This document shows, piece by piece, positions 55,431 through 63,534 of a DNA stretch of 64,000 nt. The notes beneath the pieces were generated by a model, which had not been told where the DNA came from, did not search any database, and saw only the letters and a list, made by a program, of their open reading frames with translations. Position 1 is the first letter of the stretch, and every line of letters starts with the position of its first letter. Origin of the DNA: Clostridioides sp. ES-S-0054-01 (GTDB lineage: Bacteria > Bacillota > Clostridia > Peptostreptococcales > Peptostreptococcaceae); the NCBI GenBank assembly GCA_021561035.1, contig CP067346.1, positions 1,705,001 to 1,769,000 of the forward strand, in the 5' to 3' direction. The translations under genes and the position numbers were made by a program.

Positions 55431-55697
55431 TTATAAGGCTACAACAGCCCATTCTTTACACTGAGCAATTCTTTTTCCATCATCACCTTGTTCTTTATCA
55501 TATGCAAATTGATTAAGCATTTCACATGGAAATGCATCACATAGACCACAATGTGTAAGGTTTTTATCTTCACAACAGGATTTTACAGGACATTCTTCAC
55601 CCCAAAAAGGCTTGTCAATACATGTACATCCTTTACAATTGACTTTTTCCTTGTACTCACATTCATAACACAAAATTCCACATCTTGATTCTATCAT
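55431..55697 (-). CDS. DUF3795 family Cys-rich protein
   Basis: 88 residues, ten cysteines. CGILCYECEYKEKVNCKGC (6-24) and CPVKSCCEDKNLTHCGLCDAFPC (about 36-58) are zinc- or cluster-type motifs characteristic of DUF3795. Role unknown. AAGGAGTGAC precedes the ATG. A broken AraC-type gene lies just upstream. Confidence 0.85.
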   Translation of the reverse strand: MIESRCGILCYECEYKEKVNCKGCTCIDKPFWGEECPVKSCCEDKNLTHCGLCDAFPCEMLNQFAYDKEQGDDGKRIAQCKEWAVVAL

Positions 55698-55738
55698 TCT
55701 AAGTCACTCCTTAAATATAAATTTTATATGATTGTATA

Positions 55739-55855
55739 TCAAAATTTATACTTTTCATTGTAAAAATCGGACAAATTTTTTATATAAGTTGTTGGATTAA
55801 CACCACAAATAGATTTAAAATCATTTATAAAATGAGATTGGTCATAAATTATAGA
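55739..55855 (-). pseudogene. C-terminal fragment of an AraC-family regulator
   Basis: On the minus strand about 38 codons read IYDQSHFINDFKSICGVNPT and then TYIKNLSDFYNEKYKF to a stop at 55741-55739. This is the second HTH of AraC regulators (usual GYYDQSHFxxxFKxxxGxxP). No upstream part is found; the following bases are AT-rich. A truncated gene. Confidence 0.8.
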
Positions 55856-56003
55856 TATTCATCAAATAAATATATTGAAGAAGAATAGATATAAACCAAA
55901 ATTAGAAAATAATAGTATTACTTTCATAATAAATACATATAAATATATTTTTAAGAATAAAATTTATTATTAAATAAAAAATAAAGGGGAGTGATTTAAT
56001 AGC

Positions 56004-56285
56004 ATGGCATCAAAACAAACACCAAGAAACAATTTAGAAAAGTTTTTAAGAATAAGAGTCTTATCACATACAGGCGATAAAATACATATAAAGTTACCTG
56101 TAAATTTTGCAAAGAGAATGATTGAGAATAATGCTTTGGATTTATTTAATGGAAAAGATGATGTAGTAGATGGTAAAAAGGTTACTGAAATATTAGTCAA
56201 AGCATTTGACTATGATTTAACTGGAGAAGTAGTTCACTTGGAGAGAAAAAATGGAGACATTATTAAAGTTTCAATCGTACAATAG
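56004..56285 (+). CDS. SHOCT-like / YvlB-type small protein
   Basis: 93 residues: FLRIRVLSHTGDKIHIKLPVNFAKRMIE (about 14-41), then VTEILVKAFDYDLTGEVVHLERKNGDIIKVSIV. This arrangement matches the SHOCT-like domain seen in YvlB/LiaX-type proteins, which end in a G-xx-V-x-x-x-x-x-DG-x-x-V-x-I strand. No membrane segment. Function unknown. AGGGGAGTG lies about 13 bases ahead of ATG, a little far. Confidence 0.65.
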   Translation: MASKQTPRNNLEKFLRIRVLSHTGDKIHIKLPVNFAKRMIENNALDLFNGKDDVVDGKKVTEILVKAFDYDLTGEVVHLERKNGDIIKVSIVQ

Positions 56286-56373
56286 AACTATTTTATATGA
56301 AATTTATTTTTTAATAGTTATAAATAACTAGAAATTGGTAAAAAAGTATAACCTATTATTAGTAGTGGTACAG

Positions 56374-56407
56374 AATACACATTTATAATTTATAGATGTG
56401 TATTTTT
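56374..56407 (+). terminator. terminator of SHOCT-like gene
   Basis: ATACACAT (56375-56382) pairs with ATGTGTAT (56396-56403), followed by TTTTATG. Confidence 0.6.
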
Positions 56408-56547
56408 ATGTGAAAATTTAAATATATAAGAACTATAAGGGTTACAATTTTGGAAATAGATGTAAATATATGTTCTATAGTATAATAAGAGTAATATATC
56501 ATCTAGTAAAAATAATCAAATAAATTTAACTTATGAGAGGGATAACT

Positions 56548-56802
56548 ATGTAGAATAAGGATTTTAAATTAACAATATGTATATTTGCCTTTATAATTGG
56601 GTTAGTAGTATTGTTTTGCTGTACAGGTTTAGGTGAATTTAGTGCAGAGCATATTATTCAACAAAATGGAGGAACTATGGATACTAACCAATATAATATT
56701 TATCTAGACCAATCTATTTCTCAATATAAAAATTTTGGTTCTATATTAGCTCTATTAGGAGGAATAGGGATATTGTTTGATGAAAATATCAGAAAACACT
56801 AA
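56548..56802 (+). pseudogene. small membrane protein gene with stop at codon 2
   Basis: GAGAGGG precedes ATG TAG AAT AAG at 56548, and the frame then stays open for 82 codons to TAA at 56802. The peptide has a membrane segment (LTICIFAFIIGLVVLFCC) and a second near its end (ILALLGGIGILF). Codon 2 is TAG, so it cannot be made from this start. A single mutation would explain it. Confidence 0.65.
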
Positions 56803-56821
56803 AAATTATGTTTTATTTAAA

Positions 56822-56998
56822 ATGAATTGGTTTTATAACTCTTTATATTGAGATATATCAACTGATGGCATTAAACAGTTAGACTTTATGGAAACTCATG
56901 TACAATTATTATCATCATATGACAAAGATACACTTTCAATTATTGATTCAGCATGTGGTAATGATATTCAGGCAACTGCATTAGCATTAAATGGATAA
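56822..56998 (+). pseudogene. small decayed gene with internal TGA
   Basis: ATG at 56822 opens MNWFYNSLY, then TGA (56849-56851), then 48 codons with DGIKQLDFMETHVQLL and IIDSACGNDIQATALALNG to TAA. Not recognised. It sits between two other broken frames. Confidence 0.5.
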
Positions 56999-57296
56999 AG
57001 TAATTTTAGAAAATAAACATTTCACAGTTTATAATAAATTAAAATACAAAGGTAAAGAATACATCTCTTTATATTATTAGATATTAAATGGCATGTAAAA
57101 AGAGTTAAAAGTGGAAATATTATTTTAAGAGATTAATGAAGATAACAGTGTTAATTTATATGAAAGTGATTTATCATTTACACTATTTACACATGAAAGT
57201 TTAATTAATATATTAAAAGAAAATAAAATGGAAATTACTAAATATACTTTTGAATTAGATAATGATTGGTATTATGTTTATGCAAAACTCAAGTAG
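56991..57296 (+). pseudogene. decayed gene with three internal stops (DUF1292-like)
   Basis: ATG at 56991 overlaps the previous stop. The frame (102 codons, no frameshift) has stops at 57078, 57096 and 57126. The peptide KHFTVYNKLKYKGKEYISLYY and later VEILF, EINEDNSVNLYESD resembles DUF1292 proteins. A clearly dead gene. Confidence 0.6.
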
Positions 57297-57397
57297 AATT
57301 TTACATATTTTAAATATGACAGTTTAAAATTATGAAAGAATGATAAGTTCCAGTTTGTAGGGTAGTTTTGATGAATAATATTAATATAATACGAGCT

Positions 57398-57440
57398 AAA
57401 AGTAGGAGTATATCAATATGATACCCCTACTTTTTTATTA
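57398..57440. terminator. bidirectional terminator
   Basis: AAAAGTAGGAGTAT (57398-57411) pairs with ATACCCCTACTTTT (57421-57434), one G-T pair, followed by T-rich sequence on both strands. Confidence 0.8.
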
Positions 57441-57530
57441 TTAAAATTGTTTATAATATCAACGCTACATTAAAACATAGCCTAAGCTTAAAAAACAAAT
57501 GGTCTAGCAATATGTACTTTTTTCTATTTA

Positions 57531-57725
57531 TTATATTCTTTTAAATTGAATTCTTTCATCTGAACATAAAGTTTCAAATCTATATGCATCTAGCATCTCA
57601 TAAAAACCAAAAAATATAAAACCATCACGAGAAGTAAATTCATATTGTATATTTTCAATTTTTAATGTATTTTCTACCTCGCTTATTTTTTCGTTATATA
57701 TAATTTCTACCATATAATTTATCAT
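57531..57725 (-). CDS. small hypothetical protein
   Basis: 64 residues, not recognised: MINYMVEIIYNEKISEVE, then IQYEFTSRDGFIFFGFYEMLDAYRFE. The alternating beta/alpha pattern suggests a small ferredoxin-like fold. AGGAGGGATTCTACA precedes the ATG, so it is probably translated. It is bounded by a terminator on its downstream side. Confidence 0.6.
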   Translation of the reverse strand: MINYMVEIIYNEKISEVENTLKIENIQYEFTSRDGFIFFGFYEMLDAYRFETLCSDERIQFKRI

Positions 57726-57960
57726 TGTAGAATCCCTCCTATTAATATGAAAATATCCAAGTATATAATAACATATTTAGATTATATAATAGTATCCAAA
57801 TATAAAATAAACTTATTACATTGCTGAATGAAGATAAATAAAGTAAATATTGGTTATTATTGATGTTCTATAAAATAAATCATATATATTTGGAATATTC
57901 TAGACAGGAATTGTTTAATAATAAGAGAATACTATAAAAATTTGAGTATTATATAAAAAA

Positions 57961-58002
57961 TAAGAAGCTATAAATGATATAAGCATTATCTATAGCTTCT
58001 TA
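57961..58002 (-). terminator. terminator of Na/Pi cotransporter gene
   Basis: TAAGAAGCTATA (57961-57972) with TATAGCTTCTTA (57991-58002); on the minus strand followed by TTTTTTATA. Confidence 0.85.
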
Positions 58003-58038
58003 TTTCTTATTAATTAGGATTACATACAAAAGTAATCA

Positions 58039-59658
58039 CTATATTTTTTGTTTAAGTTTTAATACTTGTTTTACTATATTTGTTGAGTGGTCAGAAATTC
58101 TTTCTAAATTAGTAAGTAAGTCAAGATAAAGTACACCAGCATCAATTGTACAATTTCCGTTGTTTAATCTAATCATATGTGAATTTCTAAAAGTTTTTTC
58201 TAAGTAGTTTACTTCATTTTCAACTTCTAAAACTTTATTTGCTAACTCAAAATCTTTAACATCTAAAACTATTAAAGCATCCTTGAAATTAGTAATAGTC
58301 TTATTGTATATTTCATATATTTCTCTTATCGCACTATCAGAGAAACTAATATTCATTTCCTTAACATTCATAGCTAATTCAGCTATATTTTCTGCATGGT
58401 CAGAGACTCTTTCAATGTCATTTACAGTATTAAAAAGTAAATCTGTTCTAAAACGTTCATCATCTCTAAGAGGTTCTTTAGAAAGTTTCAATAGATAGTT
58501 CAATATATCTTTTTGTAATTTATTGACAACTTTTTCTGATTCAAAAGCTTTATTAATATCTTCATTGCTCTTATTTAAAAATCCTGCAATTGAATATTCT
58601 AAAGAGTTTGTAGCTTTATGACCCATTCTTACAACTTCTTGTACAGTATTACCAAGTGCTATAGATGGTGTGCTAAACATCCTTTCATCTAAGTATTTAG
58701 TATTATTTACTATTTCTGATTCAGTTTCTTTAATAGGTATAAGTTTATTTGCTAATTTAACTATGTATTTAGAAAATGGTAATAGTATTATAACATTTGT
58801 AAGATTAAATAAAGTATGTGCGTTTGCTATCTGTCTGGCTGTATCAGTTGGGTCAAAATGAGTAACTATAGCTGATATAGGTTTATTTAAAACAAGCATA
58901 AATATTATTGTACCAATGATATTAAAACTTAAATGCATTACAGCTGCACGTCTAGCATTTCTACTTGCACCAACACTTGATATAAGTGAAGTGACACAAG
59001 TACCTATATTATCTCCATAAAGGATAGGTAAAGCAGATGATAGAGGAAGTATTCCTTGAGAAGCTAATGCTATTAACATACCCATAGATGCACTCGAACT
59101 TTGAACAATACCAGTTATAGCGAATCCTGCTAATATACCTAATATAGGATTTTTACTAAAGTATAAGAGTGCATCAGTAAATGCTTTATATTCAGCAAGT
59201 GGAGCTACTGCATCTTTCATAAATTCCATCCCTGTAAATAATATACCAAAACCTATAAGTATTTCAGATAAATGCTTTGTTTTTTGATTTGATGTAAATA
59301 AATATAATACAATACCTACACCTAGAGCAATTGGTGCTATTCCTTCAAGATTAAATGAAACTAATTGAGCTGTAACTGTAGTACCTATATTTGCCCCCAT
59401 TATTACACCAATAGCTTGACTTAGATTCATTATACCCGCATTTACAAATCCTACAACCATAACGGTAGTAGCACTTGAACTTTGTATAATACCTGTAACA
59501 ACTGTACCTACCAGTACACCCATAACAACATTACTTGTTAAGAGTTCAATAATTTTTTTTAATTTGTTTCCTGCTGATTTTTGTAAACCTTCTCCCATTA
59601 AACTCATCCCATAAAGAAAAAGTCCAAGTCCACCGATAAGGCTAATTACTATATTCAC
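58039..59658 (-). CDS. Na/phosphate cotransporter with C-terminal PhoU-like domain
   Basis: 539 residues. Two Na_Pi_cotrans repeats (GIIQSSSATTVMVVGF at about 60-75, and GIVQSSSASMGMLIALAS at about 180-198) carry the QSS signature; the last 200 residues (about 330-539) are a PhoU-like helical domain (FNTVNDIERVSDHAENIAEL and LTNLERISDHSTNIV). GTG start with GGGAGGAAA upstream. Pho-box-like repeats lie about 120 bases upstream, so phosphate starvation probably induces it. Confidence 0.93.
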   Translation of the reverse strand: MNIVISLIGGLGLFLYGMSLMGEGLQKSAGNKLKKIIELLTSNVVMGVLVGTVVTGIIQSSSATTVMVVGFVNAGIMNLSQAIGVIMGANIGTTVTAQLVSFNLEGIAPIALGVGIVLYLFTSNQKTKHLSEILIGFGILFTGMEFMKDAVAPLAEYKAFTDALLYFSKNPILGILAGFAITGIVQSSSASMGMLIALASQGILPLSSALPILYGDNIGTCVTSLISSVGASRNARRAAVMHLSFNIIGTIIFMLVLNKPISAIVTHFDPTDTARQIANAHTLFNLTNVIILLPFSKYIVKLANKLIPIKETESEIVNNTKYLDERMFSTPSIALGNTVQEVVRMGHKATNSLEYSIAGFLNKSNEDINKAFESEKVVNKLQKDILNYLLKLSKEPLRDDERFRTDLLFNTVNDIERVSDHAENIAELAMNVKEMNISFSDSAIREIYEIYNKTITNFKDALIVLDVKDFELANKVLEVENEVNYLEKTFRNSHMIRLNNGNCTIDAGVLYLDLLTNLERISDHSTNIVKQVLKLKQKI

Positions 59659-59779
59659 GATATTTCCTCCCTTAAGAAATTAATAAATTTTTTATCTGAA
59701 TTATAAACTTTATTAACTAAAATTTATTGTTTCCATAATATAGAATAACAAATTTTGTCAATAAAAATATTAATGTTTT

Positions 59780-59807
59780 GTTAAGTGTACGTTAAGAGAA
59801 TGTTAAA
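59780..59807 (-). promoter_or_regulatory. Pho-box-like direct repeats
   Basis: GTTAAG at 59780, GTTAAG at 59791 and GTTAAA at 59802: three hexamers with exact 11-base period (CTTAAC on the coding strand). This is the arrangement of PhoP/PhoB binding sites. They are about 120 bases upstream of the Na/Pi cotransporter gene. The rest of 59659-59934 shows nothing else clear. Confidence 0.6.
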
Positions 59808-59934
59808 TCTTTAAGTTGTTGTTAACTTTAGAAAATTTATGATATATAGTAATTTAAATACTTGAACTTAGATTTTGAGTATTTTATGTACAATTAATTT
59901 AACAAAGAATTAACTATAATTATAAAAACTATGT

Positions 59935-59968
59935 AAAAAATATCATCCTTTTTAGAACGATATTTTTT
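59935..59968 (-). terminator. terminator of AraC/PocR gene
   Basis: AAAAAATATC (59935-59944) pairs with GATATTTTTT (59959-59968), which touches the stop codon of the regulator. Confidence 0.65.
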
Positions 59969-60707
59969 AGTTATAAATATTCTTATATTCAATTGGTGTA
60001 AGGTTATTAAACTTTTTAAAAACCATGCTATAGTAATTTTGACTATTGAATCCAACTAGTACAGCAACATCTAAAATAGATAAATCTTTTTCTAATAGAT
60101 ATTTTTTACTTTTTTCAACTCTAACTTTATTTAAAAAATTAGTAAAAGTATATCCACTTTCTTTCTTAAACAGAGAACAAAAATAGCTTTTATTAAGTTG
60201 TAGGTCATTACATATGTCGCTTACTGTTATATCTTCTGAGTAGTTTTTATGAATATAATCTATAGTTTTCTTTACATAAAAACTAAGAGCTGGCTTATGT
60301 TTCATTTTATCCTGGCATATTTCTGATAAAAGATTTGATATGTAATCTAAACATGATAAGGGCTTAAGTGGTATATTAGAAAATTCTATATCATTATTTA
60401 TACATGATTTAAAAGGACCTACAATGAAGTAACCACTTGAGACATCAAACTTATGTATAGGCATAACTAAAAAATGTAGGTCATCACAAAAACTTAATAT
60501 TATATAGGATAGATTTTTATTAGATATAAAATCTGTACTGTTTATATTGTTAAATATATTTAAACTTGAGAAATATATTTCTAAAGTAGTGTCATATCCA
60601 ATACTGCAAATCTCTTTTAAATCCTTACTAAATACCTTTGTTGGAATATTACAACAGTCAAAAAAATCGTTGACGATGAGTTTCATATCATCTTTAAAAT
60701 CTTTCAA
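59967..60707 (-). CDS. AraC-family regulator with PocR-type sensor domain
   Basis: 246 residues. Residues about 1-125 look like the PocR ligand domain; it starts IVNDFFDCCNIPTKVFSKDL and has three or more cysteines (Cys18, Cys19, Cys31). The C-terminal 100 residues are two AraC HTH motifs (ITVSDICNDLQLNKSYFCSLFKK, and ILDVAVLVGFNSQNYYSMVFKK). TTG start with GAGGTGA. It is divergent from the NifH-like/FecBCD operon and probably activates it. Confidence 0.85.
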   Translation of the reverse strand: MKDFKDDMKLIVNDFFDCCNIPTKVFSKDLKEICSIGYDTTLEIYFSSLNIFNNINSTDFISNKNLSYIILSFCDDLHFLVMPIHKFDVSSGYFIVGPFKSCINNDIEFSNIPLKPLSCLDYISNLLSEICQDKMKHKPALSFYVKKTIDYIHKNYSEDITVSDICNDLQLNKSYFCSLFKKESGYTFTNFLNKVRVEKSKKYLLEKDLSILDVAVLVGFNSQNYYSMVFKKFNNLTPIEYKNIYN

Positions 60708-60803
60708 AAAATCACCTCATTTAAATTTATACAAATATTTTTATAAAAAAACAAATATAGTTAAGAATTAAAAAAATATATCAATTAAAATAGTTATTGC
60801 GAA

Positions 60804-60818
60804 TGATAATTAATTTCG
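60804..60818 (+). promoter_or_regulatory. possible Fur box
   Basis: TGATAATTAATTTCG shares TGATAAT and part of the second half (four of seven bases) with the 7-1-7 Fur consensus. It is 40 bases ahead of the NifH-like gene, in the regulator-to-operon gap. A weak match only, supported by the iron-type transporter. Confidence 0.35.
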
Positions 60819-60855
60819 TTAAATAATATTATGATGTAAGAGAGGTAGAAAGTCA

Positions 60856-61605
60856 ATGAAAAAAATAGCTATTTATGGGAAAGGAGGAATTGGAAAATCA
60901 ACAACAACTTCCAATTTATCGGCAGCACTTTCTCATTTAGGATATAAGGTAATGCAGATAGGGTGTGACCCAAAATCTGATTCCACAAAAAACTTAATGA
61001 AAGGAAAATTTATACCAACAGTTCTTGATGTAATGAAAGAAAAAAAGGAAGAACTAGAGCTTGATGATATAGTGTTTGAAGGTTATAAGGGAGTGTTATG
61101 TATTGAAGCTGGAGGGCCAACTCCGGGTGTAGGTTGTGCAGGAAGAGGTATAATAGCAGCTTTTGAAAAATTGGAAGAATTAAAAGCATTTGAAATATAT
61201 AATCCAGATGTAGTAATTTATGATGTTCTAGGAGACGTTGTTTGTGGAGGTTTCTCAATGCCAATAAGAAATGGATTTGCAAAGGACGTGTACATAGTAA
61301 CTTCTGGAGAAATGATGTCAATGTACGCTGCAAGTAATATATCTTTGGCTGTAGAACAATTTAAAAATAGGGGATATGCTTCTTTAAAAGGTCTTATATT
61401 AAATGCAAAAAACGTTGAAAATGAAAGGGAATTAGTTGACAAATTGGCTGATGAAATAAAAAGTGAAGTTTTTCATTACATACCAAGAAATAAAATTGTA
61501 CAGCAGTCTGAGAATAATGGACGAACTGTTATAGAAGAAGATAAAAACAATGAAATGTCAGAAGTATATATAGAACTTGCAAATAAAATTATGCAAAATA
61601 ACTAA
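60856..61605 (+). CDS. NifH/BchL-like iron-sulfur ATPase
   Basis: 249 residues, like nitrogenase iron proteins. P-loop [14 protein letters not shown] (Lys14 in the loop); switch [10 protein letters not shown] (about 36-44); cluster cysteines Cys94 in [13 protein letters not shown] and Cys130 in [15 protein letters not shown]; then [15 protein letters not shown]. All residues needed for ATP-driven electron transfer from a [4Fe-4S] dimer are present. NifD/NifK-type partners are not in the window. GAGAGGT precedes the ATG. It leads a FecBCD-type transporter. Confidence 0.9.
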   Translation: MKKIAIYGKGGIGKSTTTSNLSAALSHLGYKVMQIGCDPKSDSTKNLMKGKFIPTVLDVMKEKKEELELDDIVFEGYKGVLCIEAGGPTPGVGCAGRGIIAAFEKLEELKAFEIYNPDVVIYDVLGDVVCGGFSMPIRNGFAKDVYIVTSGEMMSMYAASNISLAVEQFKNRGYASLKGLILNAKNVENERELVDKLADEIKSEVFHYIPRNKIVQQSENNGRTVIEEDKNNEMSEVYIELANKIMQNN

Positions 61606-61646
61606 AAATTTATGTTTAAAATTAAGTTTATTATGGAGGAAATTTT

Positions 61647-62537
61647 ATGAAATTAAAAAAGTTATGTTCCGTATTTTTGTTTAGCTCATTAATATTAACA
61701 GGATGCTCAAAGCCATCAGATGGTGAGGTTAAAAAGACAAATAATAACGTAAATGTGGTTTCAGCTACAGTGGCAGCTACACAAGTATTAGATAAATTGG
61801 ATGCTACATTGGTAGGAATACCAACTACTAAATCTGATTTACCAGAAAAATATAAAAACTTACCAGAAGTAGGTCAGGCTATGAATCCAGACCTAGAGAT
61901 TGTAGCATCTCTAAAACCAGATGTATTTATAGTTGATAGTATGTTTAAAGAAAATGTTGAAAAAAGTATGAAAGAATATAACCTAGATACTTTTTATTTT
62001 GAGACTGGTACATATACAAAATTCCTTAAAAGTATAGAGAATTTAGGTGAAAAAATAAATAAACAGAGTGAAGCAAAAAAACTTATAGATGAATTAGAGG
62101 GAGTAGAACAATCTGTAGCAGAAAAGGCAAAGAAACAAGATAAAAAGCCAAAAGTGGCAATCTTATTTGGTGGTGGAAATAATTTTATGCTAGCTACAAA
62201 AAGTTCATATCTTGGAGATTTAGTAAAAACAGTAGGTGCTGAAAATATAGCTGATAACCTAACAGATAATGTGGAATCAGATTATATACAATTTAGTTTA
62301 GAACAAATTTTGAAAGAAAATCCAGATTATATACTTAGATTTGCACATGGAAATATTGAAGAGACTAAAAAAGCATTTGATGATTCTTTTGATAAAAACC
62401 CTGTATGGGCTACATTAGATGCAGTAAAAAATGGGAAAGTTATAGATTTAGATTCAAGTATATTTAATGTATCTGCAAATATACATGTTAAAGATTCAAT
62501 AAATAAATTGGGAGATATCTTGTATGGAGATAAATAA
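61647..62537 (+). CDS. FecB/BtuF-type substrate-binding lipoprotein
   Basis: 296 residues. Signal peptide with lipobox LILTGC (Cys20), then the periplasmic-binding-protein fold: VSATVAATQVLDKLDATLVGIPTTK, EVGQAMNPDLEIVASLKPDVFIVDS and the long linking helix. Members bind siderophores, haem or cobalamin. GGAGGAAATTTT precedes the ATG. It follows the NifH-like gene by 40 bases and goes with the permease and ATPase next to it. Confidence 0.92.
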   Translation: MKLKKLCSVFLFSSLILTGCSKPSDGEVKKTNNNVNVVSATVAATQVLDKLDATLVGIPTTKSDLPEKYKNLPEVGQAMNPDLEIVASLKPDVFIVDSMFKENVEKSMKEYNLDTFYFETGTYTKFLKSIENLGEKINKQSEAKKLIDELEGVEQSVAEKAKKQDKKPKVAILFGGGNNFMLATKSSYLGDLVKTVGAENIADNLTDNVESDYIQFSLEQILKENPDYILRFAHGNIEETKKAFDDSFDKNPVWATLDAVKNGKVIDLDSSIFNVSANIHVKDSINKLGDILYGDK

Positions 62538-62553
62538 ACTTTAGGTGAATAAT

Positions 62554-63534
62554 ATGGATAACAAAAAAATTTTATTAATAGTTACAGGTATGATAACTGT
62601 AATTGCTTTGCTAATTCTTTTTTCTACTATAGGTAGTGTAAACTTAAGCCTTAGAGAAATATTTGATGCATTGATAAATGAAAATAATCCAATGGTTACT
62701 ACAATTGTATATAAGATGAGACTACCTAGAAATATATTATCAGCATTGGTTGGAGCAAATTTAGCTGTTTCTGGTCTATTATTACAAGCTGTTATGAAAA
62801 ACCCATTAGCAGACCCTGGAATAACAGGGATATCAACTGGTGCAAGTGTAGCTGCTATTATAATATTGCTTCTATTTCCACAATACACAAGTATGCTACC
62901 AATAGTTGCTTTTATAGGAGGTCTTATATCTTGTGTAGTAGTATATCTAATGGCGTATAAAAATGGTCTTAGACCAGAAAGAATTATACTAGCTGGAGTA
63001 GCTGTAAACACTATATTAGGTGGTGTGATATCGTATTTATCAACCATGTATAGTGAAAGAATTCAAAGTGCAATGTTGTGGTTAAATGGGAGTCTGGCAA
63101 CAAAGACATGGTCTGATGTAAATATGCTGATATGGTATTCCATAATAGGTCTGATAGGAGCAATTTTTCTTATTAGAAGTGCAAATGTGCTACAATTGGG
63201 AGATGATGCAGCTACAAATCTAGGTTTTAATGTAAACAAAAGCAGGTTCATAATATCATTAGTGGCAATATTTTTAGCTGGAGTTTCTACTTCTATAGTA
63301 GGTGTTATTAGTTTTGTAGGTCTAATCGTACCACATATAACACGTATGTTACTTGGTAGTGACCATAAATATACAATCCCATTTAGTATAATACTAGGAA
63401 GCATAGTTTTATTAATTGCAGATACGTTAGCTAGGACAATCGGTGGGTCAATAGAGATTCCAGTGGGCGTTATCATGTCCATAATAGGAGGTCCATTCTT
63501 CTTATATTTATTAAGAAAGAGAGGAAGTTATTAA
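62554..63534 (+). CDS. FecCD/BtuC-type ABC permease
   Basis: 326 residues with about ten membrane segments. Signatures: RLPRNILSALVGANLAVSGLLLQAVMKNPLADPGI (about 52-86), GVAVNTILGGVISYL and the C-terminal GVISFVGLIVPHITRMLLG. Typical of iron-siderophore, haem or vitamin B12 permeases. ATG 62554 was chosen (GTG 62545 lies on the AGGTGA site). Its stop overlaps the ATPase start (TAATG). Confidence 0.95.
   Translation: MDNKKILLIVTGMITVIALLILFSTIGSVNLSLREIFDALINENNPMVTTIVYKMRLPRNILSALVGANLAVSGLLLQAVMKNPLADPGITGISTGASVAAIIILLLFPQYTSMLPIVAFIGGLISCVVVYLMAYKNGLRPERIILAGVAVNTILGGVISYLSTMYSERIQSAMLWLNGSLATKTWSDVNMLIWYSIIGLIGAIFLIRSANVLQLGDDAATNLGFNVNKSRFIISLVAIFLAGVSTSIVGVISFVGLIVPHITRMLLGSDHKYTIPFSIILGSIVLLIADTLARTIGGSIEIPVGVIMSIIGGPFFLYLLRKRGSY

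Noticed and set aside
56004-57725. Phage or toxin-antitoxin module among the small genes
   Set aside because: No integrase, toxin fold or partner gene was found; several frames are broken.
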